A stretch of 64,000 bases of DNA from Augochlora pura (lineage: Eukaryota > Arthropoda > Insecta > Hymenoptera > Halictidae): assembly GCF_028453695.1 (NCBI RefSeq), contig NC_135781.1, forward strand, positions 25,109,640 to 25,173,639. The letters run 5' to 3'. This document shows positions 23,543-36,800 of this stretch, piece after piece. The position numbers and the translations under genes are program-made. The notes beneath the pieces are model-generated. The model was not told the DNA's origin. It saw only the letters and a program-made list of their open reading frames with translations, and made no database searches. Position 1 is the stretch's first letter, and the number at the start of each line of letters is the position of its first letter.

Positions 23543-24048
23543 TATAATAAAACGTTTTTTAATAAAGCACAGGCATGTCTCTGTATTTTGTATCCACCGT
23601 TTTTTTGGATGCAAGAATATTCTACGACTAAATCAATTTTTGGTTCGGGAATGCATTTATAGACGAAGACGGAAAAAAATTGCAAAATATATAAGCAATG
23701 GAGGAGTCGATATGTTAAGAAAGAATTTAAATATTTTTTTAGAAACATGTTTATGACGCTTCTATTTCTAATACATTCAATTATTTTATCAAAGATGATG
23801 TTTATGATTATAAGCTTCAGCGGTTGTATGATTTTTGTTTATGCCAACCACTCGATTAAACAGAAAAGATCTTTTTAATTCGCTAAAGTAATAAGTATGC
23901 TGTTTACATAATATCTCTAAGTTGTATTTGCTCCATTATAGTATACAATGTCCCCTTGATCACAGACAGCTGAAAAAAAATGCGCGGATAAAAAAAAAAC
24001 TGGCATTATTGTATAATTACTAAGATTACGATGAATAAATCTGTGATT
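23543..24048. other. Convergent 3' region of GPHR and glucosidase II alpha
   Basis: Holds the 3' UTRs of two convergent genes. AATAAA at 23561-23566 is a poly(A) signal candidate 19 bp after the GPHR stop. Short ORFs here are UTR noise. Confidence 0.55.
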
Positions 24049-27000
24049 CTAGGAAATTAATTCGATTGTCCATTCTTCTCCCATATTTACACTTGGTTTA
24101 CGCACGGTTAATACGTTATTATTTGGATTATATTTGGCTTCCAAAGTAACCTTTTTTAGAGCTAAAACAAACAGTTTATATTTAACTTATGAGATTCCTT
24201 AGTTTATATACACAATATATAATTACTTACAGCGTGATGTTAACACAGCAGAAGTGACTCCGCGAGGTGGATTCGCAATGTCCACCCTTTCCAACCAGCT
24301 TCCTGTTACATAAGAAGCTAATTTATCTACAAATGTCGATGTTAATTTATTTCCGTTTAGACTGAATTTCAAATATAGGTATTTTCCATGGCGGTATTCG
24401 AAGCTAGATTCGTCATCAATGTACAGCGTGCCGTTAGCTTTACCATCAGAATCGGCAATGACTATCAAAGTGTATGGATCATTTTTCATTGCAACCGTGC
24501 TGCGACGTATTCTCATCTTGCGTGGAACTATAGAACCACCTCGTTGGAATACCGGAATTTTATGAAGGGTCACAGGAATGGTAACGGATCCTGCCTGGCT
24601 ATAGGGCTGCATGGTATCAACGTCGTACCAAGTTATTTTGCCCTCACCAGGGAGATATACATTAACATCGGTAACAGATGGTTGAAATACTGGATGTACG
24701 AGAATAGAATCTCCAACGAGTATTTCATCATCGATTGTGTACGTATCTGTTTCAGTAGGATAGTGTGCCCATAAGGGTCGCACAACTGGAGTGCCATTTA
24801 CTTCATGTTCTCGGAAGAGTGTATACCATAACGGTAAGTACGAATATCTCATTCTGAATGCCTCTCTAACAATTTGGAGAGTTTCCTGGTTGAATGTCCA
24901 TGGCTCACGACGCTTGGTCTCAATGTGAGAATGTTGACGGAAAAAGGGAAGCCAAGCTCCAGCCTGATTCCACCTGATGAACAATTCTGAATCTGGATTC
25001 TTGAAGAAACCTGCAACATCTGCTCCACAGAACGACATCCCAGCAACGGCCATGCTAAGGCACATTGGGTAGCTTATACGGTAATGGTCCCAGTCGCCAG
25101 TGTTGTCGCCAGTCCACATGGATGCATAACGTTGTGATCCAGCGAAAAAGGATCTCGTTAGTATAAATGGTCGTAGGGTACCACCGGATCTTTTGAACAA
25201 AGCGTCATATGTAGTCATATGTATACGGAGTCCATTGATATTGTGAAGACTTCTGTGCTCCCAGCCACCATAATGCACAAGATCTTTGGGCATAGTGATT
25301 TCGGGACCATTGAATACGCTTGGCTCGTTCATGTCGTTCCAAATATACACGTCGTTGGTAGTGCCATGGAATTTATCTAAGCTGTACTGGCTTATGCAAT
25401 ACTCCTGCACTTTTGGGTCGAAGAAGTCCAAGTACGAAGACGATCCTGGCCAGCACCAACCTTCGTAGTCTTTTCCATCTCTTGTCTTCACATAGTATCC
25501 CATTTTAGTAGCATCATTGTGAATAAAGTAGTTTGAATCGCGTTTGATATGCGGATCTATGATGACTATTAGTTTTCTACCCTTTGCGGTCAAGTTGTGA
25601 ATCATTTCAATAGGATTCGGAAATTTGCGTGTGTCCCAAGTGAAGTACTTCTTGCTGTCGGTGTATTCAATATCTAGCCACATGGAGTCCAATGGTAAAT
25701 CGTGAGTGTCGAAATTGTCTGATATTTGCATGACATCATCTTGATCATTGTAATTCCAACGACTCTGATGGTAGCCCAACGTGAACATTTGCGGCAAAGG
25801 TGCAGTGCCCGTAAGAGTCGTATATTGTCTAAAGACATCCAAAGGCCGAGGGCCCAACAAAATGAATGCATCAAGAACACCATTCTCAGACATGAAGTGA
25901 GCATCAACTTGAGACTTTTTGACTGAGCCAGATACATAGTTTACGATGCTCTCTACGACATTGTTATCAGCACTTGACAAAATGTCAATCCACGTTTCCG
26001 CAGCGTTATGCCAAAATACACCGGTTGTTCTTTCTTTGCCATGAGCATAGAGAACAGGTATTGCTCCATAAATTGCCATTCCTTCATTGACTTCGTATTC
26101 AAACACATCCAAGTTGTACAATCTGTACGGATGAGCTTGTTTTGTTGATTTTAACGCGAAAGAATCAGCATGCTCTGGTATACCATAGGCATGTTCTGCT
26201 CCAGGAAAGCTGAAGTCTAATGCTATCGCTTCCGGACCATAAGGTTTCGAGTCGTGATGAGTCTTGAAGTTTTCTTCCCATGCACCAGGATCATCTTCTG
26301 CTCCATCACCCGGGAATTGGCTGGTGTTTGTATTTTCAACATTTTCAGCATTTTCTTCTTGTTCCGGTTTACTGTTGAAAAGTAGAAATAATATTGTTAG
26401 TTGAATAGATTTCAATACATCAAACAATTCTTGTTCAACATACTTAGGCTTTGCACGATGATGTTCAAATCTCATGAGACCCCTAGCATTTGCAGATACA
26501 ACTAGCACATCTTGAGAGTATAAGTCTACCCTAAATGGCAAAGCATATAATATAGCTTTATTTGCTCCACTTTTTACAGTCACATGATCCACAGTTTTTT
26601 CAACCAAAGTTAGATCAGCTGTTTGAGGCTGATCCTGAAGTGCATTTTCAGGCTGGTATCTTGGGTGCAATGGGTTCTTTTCATTAATATGAAGCCTAAA
26701 TGTATTGTCCTTTAACGCAGTTAGTTGCAGTATATAAAGAACACCTGTATCCTTGTTAAATAAGTCTGCAGTTACGCTATATTCATTAGATGTAACTGTG
26801 TCTATTAATAGTTGGTACGGTGACTTTCCAGGTTCAACTTTCCTGCAGCGTCTATTGATACAATGCAAATTTAATTATACTTTATGTAAGGAAGCACATA
26901 GCTATATATGATAAATATATTACCTGCAGAAGCTGCTTTGATCACATGTTTTGAATGTGTCTCTATTTACTGCATTCACAAAGAGTGGAGAACAGATGGA

Positions 27001-27499
27001 TACGAAAAGTAATCCCAACCTGTAATATACATTTTTAAATATGCGAGACATTTTCATACGACAGTGGTAGTTGAGGTATTAGTCTTAAGAACATTTATAA
27101 CGTTTTATATTGGAAAAAAGCAAAGAGGTATGAAAAAATACTAGTATTATGTCAACCTAGTAGAAAGTACTTTAGAATGCTTTTAAATTACAAAATTTAT
27201 TGTTAAAGAAGTTTAGATGGATAGTATCGATTTTATAAAGAAATCATCGGAAGAAAAGCAGCACCGCGTGTCGTACTGTTCGAAAAAAATTGCTTATATC
27301 AAAAACGATGTTATCATGGACACGTCAGCGTAATCTTCATTCGGGTACGAAAATAAACATTAAAAGAGTAAACTTTACTGGTAACTTTTCATAATAGAAC
27401 GTTCAGCGAAATTAGTATTTCTAGCCGGGAAATATCAGTCTTGTTATTTTGAAGGTTAAAAGGCCGAAAATAATTAACTTACCGCACATACGAAGCCAT
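24049..27499 (-). CDS. GANAB: Glucosidase II alpha subunit (GH31, ER glycan trimming)
   Basis: Removes the two inner alpha-1,3-glucoses from N-glycans in the ER and so gates the calnexin cycle. Four exons with GT-AG junctions (27483-27499, 26924-27019, 24231-26851, 24049-24161) give 948 residues; human is 944. A signal peptide (MASYVRLGLLFVSICSPLF, through NA) is split between exons 1 and 2. NRDTFKTCDQSSFCRR matches the mature N-terminus of the family. The catalytic nucleophile is Asp544 in WNDMNEPSVF and the acid/base is Asp620 in MWTGDNTGDW. Exon 3 carries nearly the whole enzyme; a read-through frame into the last intron gives a spurious end RCK, but the GTAAGT donor there joins to an exon ending EEWTIELIS. 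No ER-retention signal is expected, since the beta subunit supplies it. Confidence 0.96.
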
Positions 27500-27839
27500 G
27501 TTGAGAAGTAACAACTTTCGCTGCATACCTCATTCTTACTAATTCGAACGAAATATAATCGAATTTTACAGATGGAGCTTCACTCGTTCGATTTGTCATC
27601 AACAAGTTATCAGTTCTGAACGTTATAAAACACATAAAACTGAAATTTTTACAGAGAATGTTTGTTTATTCACTTGTTAAACACTTCTGTTTGTTGAAAT
27701 ATCTAGTTATTCTTTATCTTCCCGAAAGTATGACTTTTTCAAGCAGAGATACAAACGGAATTTTCAAATTTTAGCGGGCTGGAATTTGAACAGATTGACC
27801 CATGGACTTAAAAGGCAGAGCCTTAATTCATAAATATCT

Positions 27840-28315
27840 ATTTGTTTTCGTATATAATACCGACACAATAGATTCTCTTGAATAATTCTACGCCCTCGGT
27901 TTAATTTTTTATGTTCTAATTTTGTCATAATTAGCTTTTAAGCGGTTTTCCATTATGGCGATTGCGGAGCCTCTTATGGAAAAAAACTGAAGCTTAATTT
28001 GATGTCCGTACAGTGTCGACTGGCTCAGTGGCAAAACGATAAAACTGTTAGTCAAAATGGAAAGTCGGTAATTTGATTAACAGTTGAGTGTTTTGTCACT
28101 AGCATGATTGACGCTGTCCGGACTTTGATTTAAGCATTAGTTTTTCACCATAAGAGGCGCCATAATCGTTACAGTAAGGGGCCACTTAAAAACATTAACT
28201 GACAAAATTAGGCAGTGAAAAGAAAACCGAAAGCACGGAACTGTTCAGGTGAATTTGCTGCATCAATATCATGTAAGAAAACCAAAGATAGCGACGCAAA
28301 ATACAATTAATTAAT
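27840..28315. repeat. Foldback element with long imperfect inverted arms
   Basis: The left arm (about 27840-28065) and the reverse complement of about 28085-28315 share the same ordered segments. Examples are TTGTTTTCGTATATAATACC versus TTGGTTTTCTTACATGATAT, CTAATTTTGTCA in both, GCCTCTTATGG in both, and GTCCGTACAG versus GTCCGGACAG. The element could fold into a roughly 225-bp interrupted hairpin. It is non-coding. A one-arm relative lies at 15841-16090. Confidence 0.7.
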
Positions 28316-28797
28316 TCTTTTTTGCAATGCTGTCTTTTGTTTTTCTATACGATATCAATACGTGAATTTATGCTAAAAAAAAATAATTTTCATATGTGAT
28401 AGTCTAAACCTCAATCGAGCGTCATCGGTAAGCAAAACTGAATGCAAAAATTTAGAAGGAATGGTTGCAAATGATGCACGTCTTTTTTAAATAACATCGC
28501 ACATTCAGTTTATTTGAATTACAAGAGTAATGCGTTCAGTCTGCAGGGAAAATACAGTCCTATGTATGTATAACTATATATTACACAATATAGAAGTTTG
28601 GCACTCGGATCGGTTCATTTTTTGGGGGATGGTAAAAAAGCCTAACTGTTCGGTTTCTAGCATATTCATTAATCAACAATGGATCTTTTGATAAAAATTT
28701 GCCTCTCTTCGATTTTCGTATGATCGGAACTATTACATTAATGCATATGCTATGAATTCATGAAACAGTGTCTTCTATGTAGGAGTGTACATATTTC

Positions 28798-28892
28798 GTA
28801 TATTTGTATATATTTATAATATTTATATATATACATATATAATATTTTATCTCTCTATATATATATGTATATATATATATTATAATAATCTT
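28798..28892. repeat. TA/ATAT microsatellite
   Basis: About 95 bp dominated by TATA and ATATATAT runs, with one interrupting CTCTC. Confidence 0.8.
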
Positions 28893-30820
28893 TACTATTA
28901 TTATTATCACTATATTAACATCGACGTTAGAGCGTTTCCTTAATTACAGTTCCCTAGGGTATAAAGAAGTCGTCGTTAATTAAGGTCACTGTGAGTTTGC
29001 GCAGGCCCAGAAGACGTTAATATCCGCCGAAAGATCGACGAGCGTGTGAAGAATTGATCCGTTGTCGGTATTGAGCCAATACTATCGATTGTTCGAGTGT
29101 ATGGCAAGTTAAATGTAATACTGGATAAAAACCGCGAAAATCATTGCCCGTTCGACAGATGATGAATGCAATGAAAAAAAGAAGTTTCACCTGAAAGCAG
29201 ATTAATCAGCCGTAAATGGTTTCAGGATTTTGAAAAATTGGCCCACGATTTGATCACGATGAGAAAAATCGCTCCAAAAAACATGGACGCGGAAAAGTAA
29301 GAATTCACACTTATTCCTAATAGGTGCACAGTTCGCCATAAGGTAATATATGATTACGAATAAAGCATTTGAACCGGAATAATGGTCAAATATTTAAACT
29401 TTTACATTCGTCGTCGGATTTTACGAATGAATATTTCTAGCGTGGATAATTTATTTTTCTTCTGTTCGACGGGTAAGAATTACGTAACGAAGAAAGGCTC
29501 GTCGAAACGCAAACGGGAATTATTGAGGGATGAGAGTACGACGCGGGTCAGTAGAAATACGTGGGAAACGTGTAAAAAGATATGTGCAAAACTCGTAGTG
29601 TTCCTATTGTACGGTGCGCGTCTAAAGCGCGCGTTTACGCCATTACAAAAGTCGCTTTATAATTTCTATACATTTCTCCCGGGGGTGTATATAAATCACA
29701 AACACGCACTCCACCATGCAGTCATCTCCCTTTTTCTCGTTTATAAACGTTAGGTAATTATGTATAATGCTTCTGCGCCCGATACTCTGTACAAACGTTC
29801 CCAACCATCGACTTATACCGAGTAACGGAAACATTCAGATCTCTTCATGCATCCGCAGGGAGCGAAATTTAAATCTCGGAGTGTATAAAGACTCGTTTTG
29901 CTCTCTCTTTCTCTCTCTCTTTCTCCTTTGTCAGACGATCAATCGATTTCTTTTAATAAACAAAAACAATCACTTGTGAACCAACGAGCATAAATTGTAA
30001 TAATATAAAACTTAATCGTTATCCGAATATTTTCGTTATTCGGCGCACCTGTAAACGTTGGTTTCCGTTTTCAGCGATTCGACCACAGTGATTCCTCATC
30101 GAGAGAAGCGAAGTACCATATACCGCGGAACACCGAAGGAGTAGAAATATTCTGATTGACGTAGTTTCGGTCGAAACGAGCACCGGAAACGAACGAGTCC
30201 GGACAGAGGATGCTTCCGATACGACACCGAACCAAGAGAAAAGACAGCAGCGAACCTGTCTTCTCGCTCTCATGAAAAGGTATTCTTATAAGACTTGGTA
30301 ATCTCTTAGGCACATTCGATCCATAATAGCGACTGACTTAGTAGTTCTGTATACTTGTTTTATAGTCGGACCAAAATAATTCCATCTGTCCAGTAATGTC
30401 GAGGAGATCAACGACGATCGACTGAATCATTTTGCTCCGATTACAATCTTCTCCGCATCGCGGGAGAGCTACAGTACTACACGAGATACTGCTATTTGGG
30501 ACACGTATAATCATCGTTCCCAACAGATTCTTCTTTTGTACAAAACGAAAGGAAGAACGGAAAATGTTGGCGGATACTCGGATTCGAGATCCGCGAATGT
30601 TCTTTATCCGCAAACGAGAGCTTCCGCCACGATTTCGCTTTAAAATCGAGGCTTCCGGTACATATCCACATATCCGCAGAGTCACATCTCTTTAGGCACA
30701 TTAAGACCATGATAATCGACGATTAGTTCTCGCGCAGTTCGTAAGAAAAACATAGTCTTTCGTAGAGTGGAGGAAATGTTACGGCTTAGTTCGCAGGGTC
30801 CGCGAACAGCCTTCCTTTTG

Positions 30821-33800
30821 CTAGACCCAGTACTGATTTCTTCTTAATAAGGGGTTGTTGGTCCTTTGAGTGGTGGCTGATGGGCAGGGCAGATCCGACG
30901 TGTCGAAGCTGCTCCATTCGTCGCCATCCGCGACACCGTAGGGGTACCTGGCTGAGACGTCCACCTCGGAACCCGTGATACTCTCAAGCGGGCCCAGAGG
31001 TATTACCTTGCATGGAGGTAGTGTGGACGTCATGGTAGGCAGTACCGGTAGCGGTGTGCTGGCGGCAACGCTGTTATGGTCATTCGTGAATCGCTTCAAG
31101 TGGGGAGTGGTGGGCATCAAATGGTCCGGTGGCCTTGGAAGCGGCATCACACCCACTGCCGGCGTCGTTTCCGGCTTTTCTTCTTCAGCGTGCTTGTATC
31201 TGTTGTGCCTGCACCTGATCGTGACAATAACGACGACGCCTAGCAGAAACACACCCAAAAGCATCCCCAGGATGAGCAAGTAATCGTTACTCATGTTCGG
31301 CGCAATTGCCATTTCACCCTCGTGGCCTACCGGATCCATAGGACCTCCCAGAGTGATGTTGAATTCGTCCAAGTCCAGCTTCACACGGAACTCAAACTCC
31401 CCGACCGCAGGTTGAAATATCGAGGCTGCCAGAACAAACGTGAAGCTGTCCAGCACCCCGTCGTATTCCATAGTGGGGATCTTCCTGCACACCAAGTACA
31501 TCACACCGGACACCACTTCCTGGTGAGAGAACTTCGCGACTTCTTTTTCCCGAAACCCTCGCTTTTCGCCAGAAGACGAGGAACTTCTGATGATCCTTTT
31601 TATCCTGCCAAACTTCGGCTTTTTCAACACAGTGTAAACGGGATTACTGTTCGTCAACTTGGCCAGAGGAGTGGCGTCCATGTGCTGCAAAGTAATTCGA
31701 GTCTTTTCTCCGGCTAACGCCACCATAGGCTTCATGATCATCAAAGGTGTTACTTTGATCTCAACTTTAATCTGCTTTTGCTCGAAACCGCTCAATCTAG
31801 CGCGTAATTCCAGACTGTCGTTGGAGACAGTCATGTCCGTCTGCATGAACATAACACTTTTCGAAAGCAAGTCCGTCTGTTTGAAACTGGCCGCGGCACC
31901 ATCCCTGACGTATAACACTCCATATTTCGGACTGCTGGTAACCTCGTAGACAACAAGTTCCTGTCTCGCGTTCGTGTCGAGCTTCACGTTACTCTCGGAA
32001 ATGAGCGCGACATTCGAGCCTTGCTGAAGGCTTACCGGACCAGCGACCGTAACGTTCAGTTTGATGGGTTGAACGTAGACGTTGAATACGTCGTACTTGT
32101 GGTTGAAACGGCCGTCCCAGACTCGGAAGTAAAACGAGGTCGCCTGAAGGGGTCCGTTGTGTTCGTACACCAGTCGACTGGAATCCACGTCGTGCTGCGT
32201 GAACTTGTCTACCTCTCTCACCTCCGAGACATTTTCGTTGAATGGTAGCAGTAACAAACGACCATAAGTCGGCGCATTGATCACGTCGTATACGATTTCT
32301 TCGGGAGGTGTGTCCGGATCGATTGTCAACAGACTCTTCCTAGTTATCGTTTGGTTCTGATTCTGGACCACTTTGATGGACGGCGCGTTGGTGACCAGTC
32401 TAAACGGCTCGTCGTTTACAGGCCCGATGTTCACCGGGATGCTGGTGTTACATAGGAGGATGTGGCCGGGCGTCAAGTACAACGAGAAATTGATACGGTC
32501 CTCCAACGTGTCCGAGTGATCGTGATAGTAGGCGATCTTTCCACTCTCGATCTGCGGCTGGGAAAAAGTGGTCACATTCAAGTCTGGCATGATCATCACG
32601 TGACCATGACTCGGTTGACTGACCAGCCTCGAGAGCACCACTGGGTTTGAGATGCCCGCGTGGGTCTGGAGGAACGACACGATCCCAGAGATGTTCATTA
32701 CAACTTGAGCGGAACTTCCCTCTTCTACCCACACGTTTTTTGCCGTAATGTATCTGTCCAACCCGCCGCTAGACACGGAGATGTCTACTTGGAACACCTA
32801 CAATATAAAACGCAACAGTTAATGGACATTATTCTGCATGATCAAAGGTCTGTTCTGTGATGGGTAAACTAGCCTGATTGGTTAAGGATTCCGCGAAGTG
32901 CGTCTCCGTGTCGAACACGAATGAATCGTTCGCGGTGAGATCCATGAATTGTTTGGTATGCTCGTAAAACACTTTACTGTTATTTATATCCATCTGCGTA
33001 AACCAATCGACGTTCAACCATGCACCCTCGTTCGTCTCCATGATGATCTTGCCCAACCGTGGCCCGTTTCGTACCGTGTACTTAATTTCCCGAGTTTCAT
33101 CGGAACACCTCGTTAGCAACAACTTGTCCGAAATCAGTTTCCTGGTCAGGGGGAATACGTTCAAGGCAGAATTTCTTTCAACAAACAACCGAACCGGCTT
33201 AGTGCCGACCATCAGATTGTAGGACTCGGATGTGTGCACGCCGTCCGACAGGACGAAGTTGAACTCGGCATCGGATCCATCTGAAAAGAGTTTATACAAT
33301 GGTATGGTATCGATAAACTATTATCATAACGCGATTAAATAAAGAACTTTAAAAATGTCCGAAAACTTTTTTAGGAACAAATCCTTATTGCTCACTTGTA
33401 TGTGTGAAGAGGACCATCGCTTGATCAACCTGTTCCTGCGTAAAGCTATAGATGTCCACTGTCGGCTTCGACTTCAAAGATATGAACCCGTTTCTAACAC
33501 CGGTGATGTTGAAGATCAAATCTGGAGTCGTGGTGTCGTTATCAACCGCTGCCAGGTTGGTCGACGTCACTGGGACTGAGCCACCTTGCCAAACGTACAA
33601 TTTAGTCCTGTTAACTAACACTGGTAGCTCGTCGTTTACGGGTTGCACGTTGACCCAGACATCAAACGGTTCACTGGTCTTGTCCCCTGCAACGAGGACC
33701 ATCTTGAACGAATCCTTGGAGGACTCGTCGCCGTTGTGCTTGTAGAGGATCGTTCCAGCAGCCAGATGTTTCTGAGAGAACTTTTTCACTTGGTTGTTCT

Positions 33801-36800
33801 TTGTCGAGTCTAACACGGTTCCGTGTTTCGGTTTCTCGGTGACCCGATAGTCGGTTACCTTGCCAGAGTAGTAAGGCGTTAGGATCACGAAAGTCCTTTC
33901 GTCAAGGACAGTGCTCTTTCCTTCGATTACGACGAGACCCTTTGCCTCTACGTAGAGCTTCTCCGGAACGATCACGAAGTTCACGTTGAGGTCATGTAAC
34001 CAAGTGATGCCGTTGGTCGCGTCGACAACGAATTTGTCGTTCGTTTGATTGATCACAGATTGTACATAAAACACCCTGCCTTCGTTCACGAGCTTCTGAT
34101 CGAAGCTCTTCACCGCGTTACCGATGTAATCCTCTCGAGCCTCTTCGGTGTGTTCGTCATGAATCTGCAGCTCTAGGTATCCGTTCTGCGGCCATTCCTT
34201 CAAGAAGTAGACGATCTCGGAGGCCGGTATCTTCGGGTGCATCACCTCGAGGCTCTTTTGATTTAATAGCACACTGGTTGCTTCCTCTACGAACACCGTT
34301 TTATTGCTCTGCACGATCAACGGTTGCCAGTAGCTCTCCGGATAGATCTTCACCGGAAACACGCCTTCAGCCTCCGCTCCTTTCGTCGACACCTTGAACT
34401 TGAAGTCGTCCCAGGCCAGCGAGCCACCTAAGTGCTTATACGTCACTATGCCATACCGTAGATCCTCTTCGGTGAACGAATTCGCTTCTTTGCCGAGTTT
34501 CAATAGTATCCCGTGTTTTGGCTTCTCCAGCACAGAGTACTTGAACTCCTTCTCCGAAGTGTACACGTTCGTCTCGATGTCGAATTCGTTCGGCCTCAAA
34601 GCCACCGATCGGTTGAACTGCACGACCGACCCGTTGTTCACTCTCAACTTGATGTACGGCGGACTAGCTTGAATCTCGAGGACACCGGTTGCGTAGAAGT
34701 GTCCGTCGGTGACGCTGAACTCGAATCTCCCATGGTCATCGCCCTGGTGTCTGAACAGGATTTGCCCGTTGTTGACGTCTTGTTGGCTGAACTCGTACAC
34801 CTGCATGGAAGGGTTTGATATCCTGACGATCCCGTTTCTCTGTGTGTCTCTTCTGGTGTAGATTAACTCGCTGGGCTTCGTGTCTACGTCCTTGTCTACG
34901 TACGCCAAGTCTTTACTGGTGATCAACCTCTCCCCTTTCGAAACTACCTGGAATACTTTGTTCACCGATCGCTCCGGTACGTTGTCGTTCTTCATGGTGA
35001 TTTCGACGCGAAACGATCCGACGTACATGAAGTCTACGGGGTCTGCAGCGATCGCCACGTACTGGAAGGAATCTTCGCGAGTCTCGGAGTCGTCATGAAC
35101 ATAGTAGACCCTCTGAGAGAGGAGTTCCTCGGACGTAAAGTAGTTCGTGTTGTTCCGGGAATGGGACCTGGAGTTGTTGACGACAGTGAGCCACCCGTGA
35201 CGAGGCGGCATGGTCATGTTGTATGTCAACGACGTGACTCCGTAGTCCTTAGCATTGATCCTGTGGATCCTGACGTTGACGCGCGAGCCTTCGTCCACTC
35301 GTAACGTCTCCACGCTGTCCAACGGCTTCATGTTCTTGCTGAGGTAATGCCTGAGCTTTAGGCTGCCGTGCAGGTCGATGCACTGTGGTGCGCTGACCTT
35401 GAACCCGATCTCGTCGAGGATCGTTGAATGTGCTCGCTTGAAAAGCCGATAGACGAGTCGAGCGGAGTCGATGTCCTCCTGAGTAAAGGCGTCCCCGACT
35501 TCTAGCTTTTCGTTCGAGAGTAACAAGTTACCGTATCTTGGCCCTGTCATCACGGTGAACATGATCTTACTGGACGAGGTTACTAAAGGGTTTGTCTGGT
35601 ACCTGAGGTTCTGCCCGGACACGGCGACTTCGGCGACGTTCGTAAAGTTTATGGCCACCCTTCTTATTTCTTTCAACTCTAAATCGATGAACATGATTCT
35701 GAAGTCATAGGTGTGATGCGCTCTGACTTCTCGCACGCTTGCTTGGAACTTTAGCTCGTCCTGATTCGGGCTGCCCTCGTTGTGAAGGTACCTGATGGTA
35801 TGCAGCTCGACGTCGCGGCTGGTGAAGTAGTTGACATTCGTCCAGCTGCTCGAGATGTCCTTCAGCTTCTGGATCGTGCCGAACTGGGGCGGTGAGACAA
35901 TGTCGTAACGGATGTCTATAGTGTTGTCGTCCGAGTTCGTGGTGAAAGAAAGGTTCGCCGGGGTCAGGTACGAGAAAGATCGATGCACCACCACTAGCCC
36001 CGTGTTGTGCATCAGCTTGATATCCAAAGAATGAGCGGCAACCCTCAGGCTCGCCGGCTTGCTGCTCTCGATGCCGTCACTCACTTGGAGATCTAGCTTT
36101 GCGTTCGGTTTTGCTGTGGAAAGACAATTGCCGAGGATCCGATTAAACCTGCGGATTCTACAGGGACGAGGGTTCTCTCGAGCCCAGAAATCATGGTGAA
36201 TTGAAAATGTTCTTTTTGGTTATACAAAAAGCGATGTAAGCGTAGATGATACATTTAGAATATAAGGATCAATCAAGTTATTTTGCCATATTCAGTTTGT
36301 CGATTAAGAATTCATTTCCAGATTTGATCAAAGGACCATATCTGTCGCGAATGCTTCAAATATGAACGAGTCTGAGTTCGAGAAGTTCCAAGAACTAAAA
36401 ACTTAGGATTGATCCACGGATGAAGTATTTCAAAGCAGATACTACGCGAGGAAGTATTCTTAGCCACTAGATAAGTACGGAAATGAAATTAATTTTTGCA
36501 TCTTGTTAGGTCCTTAAGACAAATACGACGAATTCGGTTTTATCATGAAAAGCTGTCGAGCAAAATATCCTAGAATAAGATGATTACGTTACCATTTCCC
36601 CTATGTACGTATGCAATTAATCCTTGCATTAATTCAGCTTGAGTGAACGTATCGATGGGCCGCGAGGGATAAGTAACCCTCTCTACGTAGCCAGCGTCGG
36701 CGTCGGTACGCAGAACAGTGTAGACGAGCATGTCCGACGGCGTGTCGGCGTCGATCGCCCAAACTAGTTCTTTCGTCAGAATCTTCCTTGTCCCCTGAGA

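Larger units (their letters stand above)
27500..30820. other. Intergenic between glucosidase II alpha and the CSPG4 gene
   Basis: Contains the glucosidase promoter side, a foldback repeat (27840-28315), a TA microsatellite and, nearest 30820, the probable 3' UTR of the CSPG4-like gene. ORFs of up to 123 codons (29382-29753 on +, several near 30,050-30,700) show no domain or codon signal that I recognise. Confidence 0.5.

Noticed and set aside
29382..29753. 123-codon plus-strand ORF
   Set aside because: No domain, no splice context, in AT-rich intergenic DNA; composition typical of chance.
30975..36084. Many plus-strand ORFs opposite the CSPG4-gene exons
   Set aside because: Antisense shadows of long coding exons.
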